From: Ferruginibacter lapsinanis
Lineage (GTDB): Bacteria > Bacteroidota > Bacteroidia > Chitinophagales > Chitinophagaceae
Direction: 5' to 3'
Assembly (NCBI RefSeq): GCF_020783315.1
Contig: NZ_CP086063.1
Location: 1,054,001-1,118,000 of the forward strand
Length of the DNA stretch: 64,000 bases
Shown here: piece by piece, positions 19,323 to 28,026 of the stretch
Layout of the letters: each line of letters starts with the position of its first letter
Position numbering within the stretch: the first letter of the stretch is position 1
Notes under the pieces: model-generated
Told to the model about the DNA's origin: nothing
Seen by the model: only the letters and a program-made list of their open reading frames with translations
Databases searched by the model: none
Position numbers and translations under genes: made by a program

Positions 19323-20099
19323 TTATAGATTAAAATCTAAAGGCGTTGCATAAATATTTTTTTCATGCGGAATTCTCGCCACTGCATTTTCAATCAGTTT
19401 ATCAATTTCGGGAATAGCATCAAACAGGTCTTTATAAGAATTGATCACATAATACCTGTCCTGAAAATGATCTTTATAATAATGTTTTCCCATGATCGTT
19501 TTTATATCAAATGGTTGTCGATTGGCCTTATCACTTAAACAAAATATACTTTCACCACTTGAAGATAAAATTCCTGCGCCATAAATACGAATACCTTCCT
19601 TTTCTTTAATTAGTCCAAACTCAACAGTAAACCAATATATCCTGCCAATCAATTCTATGGCTAATGCATCATCGATATGTTTCAATGCAATTTTTGATAA
19701 AGCCTGTAAATAATCTACAAAAAATTGTTCAGTCAACAGCGGCATGTGTGCAAAGCAATCATGAAACATATCGGGCTCTTCCAGGTAATCCAGGTTTTCT
19801 AATTTCCTCAACCAGGTAGAAGAAGGGAATTTTTTATCAGCCAGTAATTCAAAAAAATCTTTATCGGGAATTAATCCGGGAACGACTTCTATCTGCCAGC
19901 CCGTTGTTTTTGCTAATACCTGGTTTACATAATTGAAATCAGCGATCTTGTCTTCACTGAAATTCATTTCATCCAAACCTTTAAAAAATTCTTTTGATGC
20001 CATGTTTTGCAACAGCACTTTCTGGCGCTGAAAAAGTAATTTCCAGACCAATAGATCTTCTTGAGTGTATTTACTGTAATCTTGTTGCAGGTTATACAT
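19323..20099 (-). CDS. phhA: Phenylalanine 4-monooxygenase
   Basis: 258 aa, the length of single-domain bacterial enzymes without an N-terminal regulatory domain. Iron ligands His113 and His118 (EEPDMFHDCFAHMPLL) and Glu160 (WFTVEFGLI) are present, along with GAGILSSSGE near residues 174-183. It hydroxylates Phe to Tyr using tetrahydropterin and O2. It sits 10 bases after fahA in the catabolic cluster. Cofactor recycling would use the pterin dehydratase at 58484-58711. Confidence 0.93.
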   Translation of the reverse strand: MYNLQQDYSKYTQEDLLVWKLLFQRQKVLLQNMASKEFFKGLDEMNFSEDKIADFNYVNQVLAKTTGWQIEVVPGLIPDKDFFELLADKKFPSSTWLRKLENLDYLEEPDMFHDCFAHMPLLTEQFFVDYLQALSKIALKHIDDALAIELIGRIYWFTVEFGLIKEKEGIRIYGAGILSSSGESIFCLSDKANRQPFDIKTIMGKHYYKDHFQDRYYVINSYKDLFDAIPEIDKLIENAVARIPHEKNIYATPLDFNL

Positions 20100-20109
20100 A
20101 TCTGTTAAT

Positions 20110-21327
20110 TTATCCTGTTATCAAATTTGATAATTCACCAAAGCCTATTCGCTTTTCTTCTCTTTGGCAAAATGCGGTTAATATAGCCGTGTCACCATTT
20201 TCTAAAAAGGTCCGTTCTTCGTTGCCGATCATTATTTTTTCTTTTCCATTCCAGGTTATTTCCAATAAGCTGCCAAAACTTTTTTTCTCTTTGCCCGAGA
20301 TGGTTCCTGTTCCCAATAAGTCACCAATACGAAGGTTGCACCCATTCACTGTATGATGAGCAATCTGTTGTTCTGCTGTCCAATATAAAAATTTAGCATT
20401 GGTAACAGCAATGTTAGCTTGATGATTTTTGGTTTTGATATTAAAATGAATGTCGATGTCAAAATTCTTTCTATCGGTTTGATCTAGGTAAGCAAGCACA
20501 GCAGGTTTTTGAACCGGCGCCTCGGTTAAAAATTCTTTTAAAGCGTCATAAGTAATGATCCAGGGAGAAATAGCAGTCGCAAAATTTTTTCCTAAGAAGG
20601 GACCAAGTGGCTGATATTCCCAACGCTGTATATCACGTGCCGAAAAATCGTTTAATAAAACACAACCAAAAATATATTCAGTTGCTTCTTTTATGTTTAC
20701 AGGTACTCCCAATGTATTTTCTTTTCCGATGATAAAACCTAATTCAATTTCAATGTCCAGTGTTTGCGAAGGAGCATAGATCACTTCATCGCCTTTTAAT
20801 ATTTGTCCGTGTGGCCTTTTTACAGGAGTATTAGTGGTGATGATGGAGGAACTTCTGCCATGATAAGCGATAGGCATATGTTTCCAGTTAGGCAATAAAG
20901 GATCTGCCGCAGGACGAAACATTTTGCCAACATTTGATGCATGTTCTTCAGATGAATAAAAATCTGTGTAATCTCCTACATGCACCGGAACATACATGGT
21001 TGCTTCAGATTGTTTATCCAGCAGCATCGCTTCATTCTCCTCAATGAAAGAAAGTTTGTTTGTAACAAGTTCTTTAAGTTTCTTTCTCGTTTCAGCCCAC
21101 ACTGTACTACCCAAAGCAATGAAATCATTCAATTGCTCTTTTGCAAAAACATTATCATTTATTTCCGGCTGAAAAATACCCCAATCAAATAAAGCAGATA
21201 GATCAAGAATATGATCGCCTATTGCTACACCAACCCGTTTGGATTTTACTTGCGTAGAATAAACTCCATACGGTAAATTATGTATCGTAAAATGCGGATG
21301 ATCTTTTATCGTTTGTTCCAGCGTCAT
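20110..21327 (-). CDS. fahA: Fumarylacetoacetase
   Basis: 405 aa, usual length of the eukaryote-like form. It has the N-terminal SH3-like part with LPYGVYS, then the catalytic fold with MFRPAADPLLPNW, AYHGRSSSI, the metal site DIEIELGFIIG near residues 190-200, and LLNDFSARDIQRWEYQPLGPF. It cleaves fumarylacetoacetate to fumarate and acetoacetate, the last step of Tyr breakdown. It lies 13 bases after the MarR-type regulator. Confidence 0.95.
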   Translation of the reverse strand: MTLEQTIKDHPHFTIHNLPYGVYSTQVKSKRVGVAIGDHILDLSALFDWGIFQPEINDNVFAKEQLNDFIALGSTVWAETRKKLKELVTNKLSFIEENEAMLLDKQSEATMYVPVHVGDYTDFYSSEEHASNVGKMFRPAADPLLPNWKHMPIAYHGRSSSIITTNTPVKRPHGQILKGDEVIYAPSQTLDIEIELGFIIGKENTLGVPVNIKEATEYIFGCVLLNDFSARDIQRWEYQPLGPFLGKNFATAISPWIITYDALKEFLTEAPVQKPAVLAYLDQTDRKNFDIDIHFNIKTKNHQANIAVTNAKFLYWTAEQQIAHHTVNGCNLRIGDLLGTGTISGKEKKSFGSLLEITWNGKEKIMIGNEERTFLENGDTAILTAFCQREEKRIGFGELSNLITG

Positions 21328-21340
21328 TTCTATTAAAAAT

Positions 21341-21760
21341 TTAATACAGGTTTTGAGAAATTTTATTAGCTATTCTAACTAAATGCTGTTCATCTTTCTT
21401 ATCCAATTCATGCCAGCCCTTCCGTCGAAATTCAATTACGATTGGTAATAATTTTTGTATAAGTGCTCTTCCTTTTTTACTTAAAGAAATATTATAACAT
21501 CGCTTATCATCTTCAGATAATTCACGGATGATCAATTCTTTTTTCAACAACAGTTTAATAATATGTGTGGTGGTAGGCGCATCTTTACTGCAAAGCTTAG
21601 AGAGCGTAACCTGGTTCAGCACTCCATAATCATGCAGCTCCAATAAAACCACCCATTGATCCACCGTAATAGCTATTTTATGTTCATTGAACTGCTGTTG
21701 CAATGCCACTTTAATTTTTTTTGCGGTCGATTCAAATATGAATCCGTAATAAAAACTCAT
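21341..21760 (-). CDS. MarR family transcriptional regulator
   Basis: 139 aa. The winged helix is clear: VTLSKLCSKDAPTTTHIIKLLLKKELIIRELSEDDKRCYNISLSKKG spans about residues 51-97, with helices before and after for dimerisation. It lies between hppD and fahA on the same strand, so it is probably the local regulator of Tyr catabolism, with an aromatic acid of the pathway as a likely ligand (inference). The DNA site is unknown; a 14-bp palindrome at 25540-25553 is one candidate. Confidence 0.85.
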   Translation of the reverse strand: MSFYYGFIFESTAKKIKVALQQQFNEHKIAITVDQWVVLLELHDYGVLNQVTLSKLCSKDAPTTTHIIKLLLKKELIIRELSEDDKRCYNISLSKKGRALIQKLLPIVIEFRRKGWHELDKKDEQHLVRIANKISQNLY

Positions 21761-21801
21761 AAGTCTTTGCTATTGCTGATTAATAATTTCTCCATCATCC
21801 G

Positions 21802-22956
21802 TCAAAGCGTACCACGTATTGCCTGTTCTCTTTCAATTGATTCGAACAACGCTTTAAAATTGCCGGCACCAAAACCCTTTGCCCCCATTCGTTGTATTAC
21901 CTCAAAAAACATGGTTGGCCTGTCTTGTACCGGTTTGGTAAATACCTGTAATAAATACCCTTCTTCATCTGCATCTACCAGGATACCCAATTTTTCCAAC
22001 ACACCAATATCTTCTTTCATATCACTCATATGTTTACCCAGGCGTCCGGGTATTTCTTCGTAATAATTATGTGGAGGTGCACTCAAAAATTCAACACCCG
22101 TTTCTCTTAATTGTGTAACGGTAGAAATGATATCATCAGTAGCAACAGCAATATGCTGTACGCCGGGGCCTTCATAAAAATCTAAGTACTCTTCTATTTG
22201 CGATCTCTTTTTTCCTTCTGCCGGTTCATTAATAGGAAATTTAATTCTGCCATTACCATTACTCATTACCTTACTCATCAATGCAGAATATTCGGTGTGA
22301 ATTTGTTTGTCGTCAAACGAAAGAAAATTTACAAATCCCATTACCTCTTCATACCATTTCACCCATTTGTTCATTTCTCCCCAGCCAACATTGCCCACCA
22401 TATGATCAATATATTTTAATCCGATCGTTCCCGGATTATATTCTGTTTTCCATACCTGGTAGCCCGGAAGAAACAGGCCATTATATTTTTTTCTTTCTAC
22501 AAAAACATGTGCGGTATCGCCATAGGTATATATGCCCGAACGAACCACTTCTCCAAACTCATCCTTTTCAACAATGGGCTGCATAAAAGGCCGAGCCCCA
22601 CGTTTGGTTGTTTCTTCAAAAGCTTTTCGGGCATCATCTACCCACAAAGCAATAACTTTTACACCATCGCCATGTTTTATCAGGTGTTCATTAATAGGAG
22701 AATCAGAGTTCAACGGACTTGTCAACACCAATCGTATCTTACCCTGTGCCAGTACATAAGATGCCCTGTCTTTTATTCCCGTTTCCAATCCGGCGTATGC
22801 CAGCGATTGAAAGCCAAAAGCTGTTTTATAAAAATGTGCCGACTGTTTGGCGTTGCCAACATAAAGCTCTACATAATCGGTGCCTAACAGCGGTAAAAAA
22901 TCCGGAGCATTATCAAAAATTTTTTCAGGTGCTTGTTTTATTGTGGCTGTTTTCAT
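21802..22956 (-). CDS. hppD: 4-hydroxyphenylpyruvate dioxygenase
   Basis: 384 aa, full length for the two-domain vicinal-oxygen-chelate enzyme. The first domain starts at FLPLLGTDYVELYVGNAKQS. The second carries the iron site: His in YIDHMVGNV near residue 184, His in PGVQHIAVATDD near 265, and Glu in TMFFEVIQRMGAKGFGAGNFKALFESIE near 350. It converts 4-hydroxyphenylpyruvate to homogentisate. Between hmgA (31 bases upstream) and marR (41 bases downstream) in one leftward unit. Confidence 0.96.
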   Translation of the reverse strand: MKTATIKQAPEKIFDNAPDFLPLLGTDYVELYVGNAKQSAHFYKTAFGFQSLAYAGLETGIKDRASYVLAQGKIRLVLTSPLNSDSPINEHLIKHGDGVKVIALWVDDARKAFEETTKRGARPFMQPIVEKDEFGEVVRSGIYTYGDTAHVFVERKKYNGLFLPGYQVWKTEYNPGTIGLKYIDHMVGNVGWGEMNKWVKWYEEVMGFVNFLSFDDKQIHTEYSALMSKVMSNGNGRIKFPINEPAEGKKRSQIEEYLDFYEGPGVQHIAVATDDIISTVTQLRETGVEFLSAPPHNYYEEIPGRLGKHMSDMKEDIGVLEKLGILVDADEEGYLLQVFTKPVQDRPTMFFEVIQRMGAKGFGAGNFKALFESIEREQAIRGTL

Positions 22957-22987
22957 AACAGAAATATTTATTCAATTAAAAATGTTT

Positions 22988-24145
22988 TTATTCTACCCAG
23001 CTTTTATAATATTTACCATCATCAATTTTCATTGCTTCCTCAGTGATCACTAATGGTTTGAATGTATCAATCATAACCGCCAGCTCTTTTGTTGCTTTTT
23101 GTCCGATGCTGCGTTCCATTGCACCCGGTGCTGGTCCGTGAGGAATGCCTTTAGGGTGCACAGTGATATATCCTTGCTGTATATCATTTCGGCTCATAAA
23201 ATCGCCGTCTACATAATACAGTATCTCATCACTATCTATATTGCTGTGATTATATGGAGCAGGAATGGCCTGCGGATGATAATCATACAAACGAGGACAG
23301 AAAGAGCAAACCACCAAAGCGGTGGTCTCAAAAGTTTGATGCACCGGCGGAGGCTGATGCACCTTGCCCGTTATCGGTTCAAAGTTGTGAATGCTGAAAC
23401 CGAAAGGAAAATTATAACCATCCCAACCAACCACATCAAATGGATGTGTGGCATAAATAAAATCATGCAGCGTATCTTGTTTTTTTATTTTTAGCAAGAA
23501 GTCACCCTTTTCATCATGCGTTTCTATTGTTTGCGGAAGTTTAAGATCACGTTCGCAGTAAGGAGCATTTTCCAATAATTGTCCTGATGCGTTTTTATAT
23601 CGCTTGGGTGTGTAGATGGGTGCATGTGACTCGAGGTACAACAAACGGTTGTCTGCAGAATTAAATTCGATCTGATAGATCATTCCTCTCGGGATAACCA
23701 GGTAATCACCATACTCAAAAGGGATATTACCCATAAAAGTTCTGAGTGTACCCGAACCTTTATGTATGAACAGCATTTCATCCGCATCAGCATTCTTATA
23801 AAAATAATTGGTCAGCGATTGTTTGGGAGCAGCAAGACCAATAGTGCAATCACTATTTACCAGCATCGGTTTACGGCTATCCAGGTAATCATTTTCAGGA
23901 GTAACGCTAAATCCCTGCAACAGCAGCGCTTTGATATTTTTTTCAATAGCAATTTTGGGTGCAACATTTGTAGAGCCTAATATTTCTTTCACCTGCGTAG
24001 GCCGGTGTACATGATATAATAAAGATGAATGACCATGAAACCCTTCTGTACCGAATAACTGTTCGTAATAATAGCGATCGTTTTCAGATGTAAATATGGT
24101 GTGCCTTTTAGGAGGGATCTTTCCGAGATGGTGATAGATTGGCAT
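22988..24145 (-). CDS. hmgA: Homogentisate 1,2-dioxygenase
   Basis: 385 aa. Segments such as FEYGDYLVIPRGMIYQIEF (cupin fold, about 150-168), VVGWDGYNFPFGFSIHNFEPITGKVHQPPPVHQTFE (about 240-275) and the ligand region HPKGIPHGP near 340 match homogentisate dioxygenase; the His and Glu ligands lie in the last third. It opens the homogentisate ring to maleylacetoacetate. Slightly shorter than the 430-445 aa proteobacterial enzyme, as is common in this phylum. Precedes hppD in the cluster. Confidence 0.93.
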   Translation of the reverse strand: MPIYHHLGKIPPKRHTIFTSENDRYYYEQLFGTEGFHGHSSLLYHVHRPTQVKEILGSTNVAPKIAIEKNIKALLLQGFSVTPENDYLDSRKPMLVNSDCTIGLAAPKQSLTNYFYKNADADEMLFIHKGSGTLRTFMGNIPFEYGDYLVIPRGMIYQIEFNSADNRLLYLESHAPIYTPKRYKNASGQLLENAPYCERDLKLPQTIETHDEKGDFLLKIKKQDTLHDFIYATHPFDVVGWDGYNFPFGFSIHNFEPITGKVHQPPPVHQTFETTALVVCSFCPRLYDYHPQAIPAPYNHSNIDSDEILYYVDGDFMSRNDIQQGYITVHPKGIPHGPAPGAMERSIGQKATKELAVMIDTFKPLVITEEAMKIDDGKYYKSWVE

Positions 24146-24219
24146 AGTTCATCATTTTTTATTTAAAAAATAGATATCTGTTTTCATCTGTACAAGTCTG
24201 TCCTGTCCATATTCCTATC

Positions 24220-25449
24220 CTAACTCAATTCTTCAATAGCGATCTCCAGTGCATTTCGTGTAATGAATCTGTTTCGCTTATCTTTTTCATAAATTTTTTC
24301 CAGTGCATTGTAAATTGTTTTTGACACATCCTTAAAGATCGCTTCGTCGGAGATCGTTACATTTTTATGCATCAGGTAAGCAAATACTCTTGCCATACCG
24401 CAGCTGGCAATAAAATCCGGAATAACAGCCAGGCTTTCATCTGCCTTATTCAATATCTTACCATAAAAGATCTCTGTATCATTGAAAGGAACATTTGCTC
24501 CCGAAGCAATCACTTCCACTCCCGATTGCATCATATCATCCAGGTGATGCTCTGTGATAAATCTTGAGCCTGCTGCAGGAATAAAAATATCTGCTTTGGT
24601 TTTCCAGAACTCAATATTTGCCTGTTCAAACGAAATCAGATCGGGGTGATACAGTTTATTGTTTTTTCTGGTTAAGAATAAATGTTTAATGGTGTTGTAA
24701 TCCATTCCTTTTTCATTGATCAATGCACCGGTAATATCAATGATGCCGGTGATCAGCACACCTTGCTGAGAAAGATAATAAGCAGCGGATGCTCCCACAT
24801 TTCCAAAACCCTGAATGATGGCTTTTTTGCCATCCATGAATTCCTGTTTGAATAAGCGGTAATAATGTCTCACAGATTCGGCCACGCCATAACCCGTTAT
24901 CATATCGGCCACCAGGTAACCATCTTTTTTAGAAGGAGTAAATTCTTCATCTTCTATCAGCTTGGAAACGCCAATGCGTAACTGTCCTATCTTATTGATC
25001 TTATCACGTTCCCTGGATCTGTAATGTCCGTTCACAATACCTTCCTGCGGATGCCAGATACCATATTCTTCTGTAATGGGAATGACCTCGTCAATTTCAT
25101 CCACATTCATATCGCCGCCGGTACCGTAATAACTTTTTAATAGCGGTGCCACCACTTTGAACCATCGTTCCAATACTTCTTTTTTACGAGGATCAGCAGG
25201 ATCGAAATTGATACCGGATTTTGCACCACCAATGGCCGGTCCGGAAACGGAAAATTTTATCTCCATTGTTTTGGCCAGGGAGATCACTTCATTTTTTGTA
25301 AGTCCTTTCCGCATACGGGTTCCCCCACCCGCTGCACCACCACGTAGCGAATTAATTACCAACCAACCCTGAGCATCTGTTTTTGAATCGTTCCACTCGA
25401 AGATGATCTCGGTTGGTTTTTCTTCAAATTTCCGCAAGAACTCCGGCAT
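24220..25449 (-). CDS. Glu/Leu/Phe/Val dehydrogenase family protein
   Basis: 409 aa. The substrate domain has GGAAGGGTRM near residues 36-45, catalytic Lys in GPAIGGAKSGI near 72-82 and catalytic Asp in GTGGDMNVDEID near 108-119. The NAD domain has IQGFGNVGASAAYYL near 205-219. It deaminates an amino acid to the 2-oxoacid in the cytoplasm. Because it is first in a leftward run with the Tyr genes (74 bases before hmgA), an aromatic or branched-chain substrate is plausible, but glutamate cannot be excluded. Confidence 0.83.
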   Translation of the reverse strand: MPEFLRKFEEKPTEIIFEWNDSKTDAQGWLVINSLRGGAAGGGTRMRKGLTKNEVISLAKTMEIKFSVSGPAIGGAKSGINFDPADPRKKEVLERWFKVVAPLLKSYYGTGGDMNVDEIDEVIPITEEYGIWHPQEGIVNGHYRSRERDKINKIGQLRIGVSKLIEDEEFTPSKKDGYLVADMITGYGVAESVRHYYRLFKQEFMDGKKAIIQGFGNVGASAAYYLSQQGVLITGIIDITGALINEKGMDYNTIKHLFLTRKNNKLYHPDLISFEQANIEFWKTKADIFIPAAGSRFITEHHLDDMMQSGVEVIASGANVPFNDTEIFYGKILNKADESLAVIPDFIASCGMARVFAYLMHKNVTISDEAIFKDVSKTIYNALEKIYEKDKRNRFITRNALEIAIEELS

Positions 25450-25539
25450 TAAATTAGTTGTTATAATAAGTAATTTACTTCTTTATTACACAATTTGCAA
25501 GCATTCAGGAGGCTATTTTAGCGCTGATATGTTAAATAT

Positions 25540-25553
25540 TGCTGATGTCAGCA
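25540..25553. promoter_or_regulatory. 14-bp palindrome in a divergent intergenic region
   Basis: TGCTGA-TG-TCAGCA is a perfect inverted repeat with a 2-base centre, placed between the leftward Phe/Tyr cluster and a rightward M16 gene. Size and position suit a dimeric regulator such as the MarR protein of the cluster; this is inference. No exact TAnnTTTG box was found on either strand of this region. Confidence 0.3.
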
Positions 25554-25677
25554 TGCAAAGCAAAAGCCTTTAGTAATCATAATTTTAGCGAATTGCCTTT
25601 TTTGGTAGAGAATAATTTATTTTTACAGTTCGTCATTACGAATCAATTTTCTGTACTATAAAAGTTAAGTCTACAAA

Positions 25678-26958
25678 ATGCTCAATAGAACGATAGCACC
25701 ACCGATAAAAGATGCCATAGAATTTGACCTGAAACTGAAACCTTATACAAAATATACATTAAAGAATGGGGTACAGGTGTATGCGATAGATGGAGGTGCA
25801 CAAGAAGTATTGTTATTTCAAATGGTGTTTTTTGCAGGCAATGCGTTTGAAAAACAGAATGGTATTGCTGCTGCCACCAATGCCTTGTTGAAGAACGGTA
25901 CGTCTACCAAAACAGCTTTTCAGATCAACGAACAATTTGAATTTTACGGCGCACATTGTAACAGAGAATGTTATAGCGACAGTGCCGTATTGACCTTGCA
26001 TACACTTACCAAACATTTGCCGGAGTTATTGCCGGTGATGAAAGAAATGGTGACTGATTCTGTTTTTTCAGACAATGAACTGGCAATATTCAAACAAAAC
26101 TCTTTGCAGCAATTGTCCGTGCGTTTAAAGAAATGTGATTTTGTTGCCAGCAGATTGATGGATGAATCTTTGTTTGGCAAAGAGCATCCTTATGGAAAAT
26201 ATTTAGTGGCCGAAGATTACGAAGCCATCACCGCCGATAAGCTAAAAGAATTTTTTAAACAATATTATGTCAATGGAGAATTGATATTATTTGTTGCAGG
26301 AAAATTACCGGCAGATATAGAAGCACAGCTGAATAATAATTTCGGAGATCTTACAGTTACATCTCCCACATCTTTTTCAAGTAACCTGCCGATGACTCCG
26401 GCAAGTGAAAAAAAATACCGCATTCAAAATGATCCTGAAGGATTGCAGGGGGCTATCAGAATTGCACAGCCTTTTCCTAACAGGCATCACCCCGATTTTA
26501 TGAAAGCGATGTTACTGAATACAGTGCTTGGCGGTTTCTTCGGGTCGAGGTTAATGGCTAATATCAGGGAAGATAAAGGCTACACCTATGGTATACACAG
26601 CTTCCTGCAAAACAATATACAACAAAGTGCCTGGGTGATCAGTACCGAAGCAGGTAAAGATGTTTGCGAAGCAACCATTGCAGAAGTGTATAAAGAAATG
26701 AAGATATTGAGAGAAGAGTTGATAGATGAAGAAGAATTGTTATTGGTAAGAAATTATTTGATCGGCACATTATTAGGAGACCTCGATGGCCCTTTCCAGA
26801 TCATTGCCCGCTGGAAGAACTTAATCTTGAATGGGTTAGACGAACAATATTTTTATGAATCCATCAGGGTCATCAAAACGCTTTCGGCAGAAGAGATAAG
26901 AGCGTTGGCAAATAAATACTTACATCCTGAAAACTTTTACGAAATAGTTGTAATTTAA
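25678..26958 (+). CDS. M16 family protein, catalytically inactive type
   Basis: 426 aa with the two-half M16 fold. Where active members have HxxEH, this one reads GIAAATNALL (residues 62-71): both His and the Glu are replaced. The second half keeps SRLMANIREDKGYTYGIHS, the Arg and Tyr region typical of the non-catalytic partner subunit. It probably forms the second half of a heterodimeric peptidase whose active subunit is elsewhere, possibly the gene at 17213-18451. Followed three bases later by a holin-like membrane protein. Confidence 0.8.
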   Translation: MLNRTIAPPIKDAIEFDLKLKPYTKYTLKNGVQVYAIDGGAQEVLLFQMVFFAGNAFEKQNGIAAATNALLKNGTSTKTAFQINEQFEFYGAHCNRECYSDSAVLTLHTLTKHLPELLPVMKEMVTDSVFSDNELAIFKQNSLQQLSVRLKKCDFVASRLMDESLFGKEHPYGKYLVAEDYEAITADKLKEFFKQYYVNGELILFVAGKLPADIEAQLNNNFGDLTVTSPTSFSSNLPMTPASEKKYRIQNDPEGLQGAIRIAQPFPNRHHPDFMKAMLLNTVLGGFFGSRLMANIREDKGYTYGIHSFLQNNIQQSAWVISTEAGKDVCEATIAEVYKEMKILREELIDEEELLLVRNYLIGTLLGDLDGPFQIIARWKNLILNGLDEQYFYESIRVIKTLSAEEIRALANKYLHPENFYEIVVI

Positions 26959-26961
26959 AGT

Positions 26962-27324
26962 ATGCAAAAGTGGTTGCTTAAAATAATAGTTTGTTCGGTG
27001 AATGTATTCGTATTGGCGTACATACTTCCCGGAGTAGAAACAAAAAATATGTTCACTGCATTTGTAGTGGCATTAGTGTTGTCTGTGTTAGATGCCGTGG
27101 TAAAACCCTTATTGATCCTGCTCACATTACCTGCAACGATCCTCACCCTTGGCTTATTTCTGTTTGTTATCAATGCCTGTGTTATTTTATTAGGCGCACA
27201 CCTGGTTGATGGCTTTAAAATAGATAGCTTCTGGCATGCGATGTTATTCAGTGTACTGTTATCATTCTTTAATGGATTGGTAAATGGAAGAGTGAAGATA
27301 ACCGTTGGTAAGGGGGATGAATGA
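26962..27324 (+). CDS. Holin-like family IV membrane protein
   Basis: 120 aa with four hydrophobic segments (about 4-24, 30-50, 52-78 and 88-108) and the wording SVLDAVVKPLLILLTLPATILTLGLFLFVINA, typical of the so-called phage holin superfamily IV. These are ordinary chromosomal membrane proteins in most genomes; nothing nearby is phage-like. Co-transcribed with the inactive M16 gene (3-base gap). Function unknown. Confidence 0.8.
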   Translation: MQKWLLKIIVCSVNVFVLAYILPGVETKNMFTAFVVALVLSVLDAVVKPLLILLTLPATILTLGLFLFVINACVILLGAHLVDGFKIDSFWHAMLFSVLLSFFNGLVNGRVKITVGKGDE

Positions 27325-27347
27325 TCTTAATTTTCATTAGTCTTTTA

Positions 27348-27480
27348 TTTACTTTTTTGTCTTGATACAAAAAAGTAACAAAAAAAATCAAGGCAGGAAC
27401 GAATACAGCCCGTTCCTGCCATATAGCTATGTGCATCTTTTGTACTACTGTAGCTTCAGCACCAGTAATTCTACTCTTAA
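27348..27480 (-). repeat. R1 repeat, copy C
   Basis: Read leftward: a conserved head (27480 to 27421; key pieces AAGAGTAGAATTAC, CAGTAGTACAAAAG and GCACATAGCT), a 10-bp perfect hairpin GGCAGGAACG/CGTTCCTGCC (27420-27411 with 27401-27392, loop of nine), a T tract, then the palindromic tail TTACTTTTTTG...CAAAAAAGTAA. Homologous to copies A (36070) and B (37437), but with a different, fully compensated stem. Confidence 0.8.
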
Positions 27481-27530
27481 CTTCAAACAATACCTTTAAT
27501 CTAAACACTCCATTCTTTAGAGTTTTCACC

Positions 27531-27636
27531 AGTAACTGCGTTAGGCGCCTCTTTTGGTTCGGTGCGCCGCAGGCGTATTCAAAAAATGCGAAGCAAATTT
27601 TTTGAAAGAAGCAAAAGTAGCGCCGTTGCAGTTACG
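27531..27636. repeat. Imperfect palindrome with A/T hairpin core
   Basis: Outer arms AGTAACTGCG (27531) and GCAGTTACG (27628-27636) and inner arms TTCAAAAAAT (27578-27587) and AATTTTTTGAA (27596-27606) form a long imperfect inverted repeat. Looks like a dispersed palindromic unit; no coding signal. Confidence 0.5.
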
Positions 27637-27687
27637 CACCCCTGCCAGGTGTGGAGGCGAATAGTATGCCATTAAAAGAACTATCTG

Positions 27688-27764
27688 TTTACTTTTTTGT
27701 ATTGATACAAAAAAGTAATAATCCCCAGGGGGCAAGGTAGCAACGAATACAGCCAAAAATGTAA
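27688..27764 (-). repeat. R1 repeat, broken copy D
   Basis: It has the palindromic tail TTTACTTTTTTG...CAAAAAAGTAA (27688-27719) and then AACGAATACAGCC (27752-27764), the same order as in copy C. The rest of the hairpin and the head are missing or replaced. Confidence 0.55.
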
Positions 27765-27800
27765 AATATTACAAAAACCCGTTCAACCTGTATTCTCTCC

Positions 27801-27981
27801 GCCCTCATTTTAAAAGCGTTAAGAAATTTGAGCTGAATGTCGTTAAGAAATGAAATTAATGTTACCGATGTCCGGTAATATTCTTAGCTGGTAAGTCGCA
27901 CAATTGTTCAGTTTTATTCAAAAGATTGAACTAATTTCATTTTAGACATTCAGCTCAAATTTTAGCTTTTAAAATGCAGGC
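27801..27981. repeat. 181-base bulged palindrome
   Basis: The left arm 27801-27858 pairs with the right arm 27932-27981 over about 45 bp; both arms share CATTTTAAAAGC, AATTTGAGCTGAATGTC and AATGAAATTA as sense and complement. The left arm has GTTAAG-type extra bases at two equivalent places. The enclosed 73 bases contain two smaller hairpins, TTACCG/CGGTAA (27862-27878) and GTTCA/TGAAC (27906-27931), giving a branched fold. Confidence 0.75.
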
Positions 27982-28026
27982 TTGAATTTTTTTGTTACTT
28001 TTTTGTTTCAAGACAAAAAAGTAAAT
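27979..28026 (+). repeat. R1 repeat tail, copy E
   Basis: A T-rich stretch plus the palindromic tail TTACTTTTTTG...CAAAAAAGTAA, matching the 3' part of copy C but in the opposite orientation. The head and hairpin are absent; the large palindrome takes their place. Confidence 0.6.

Noticed and set aside
26962..27324. Prophage holin
   Set aside because: The family name is historical; no terminase, capsid, tail or lysis genes are near, and the gene is coupled to an M16 protein.
27541..27756. Leftward 71-aa ORF in the repeat nest
   Set aside because: It covers palindromes and a broken R1 copy; composition follows the repeats.
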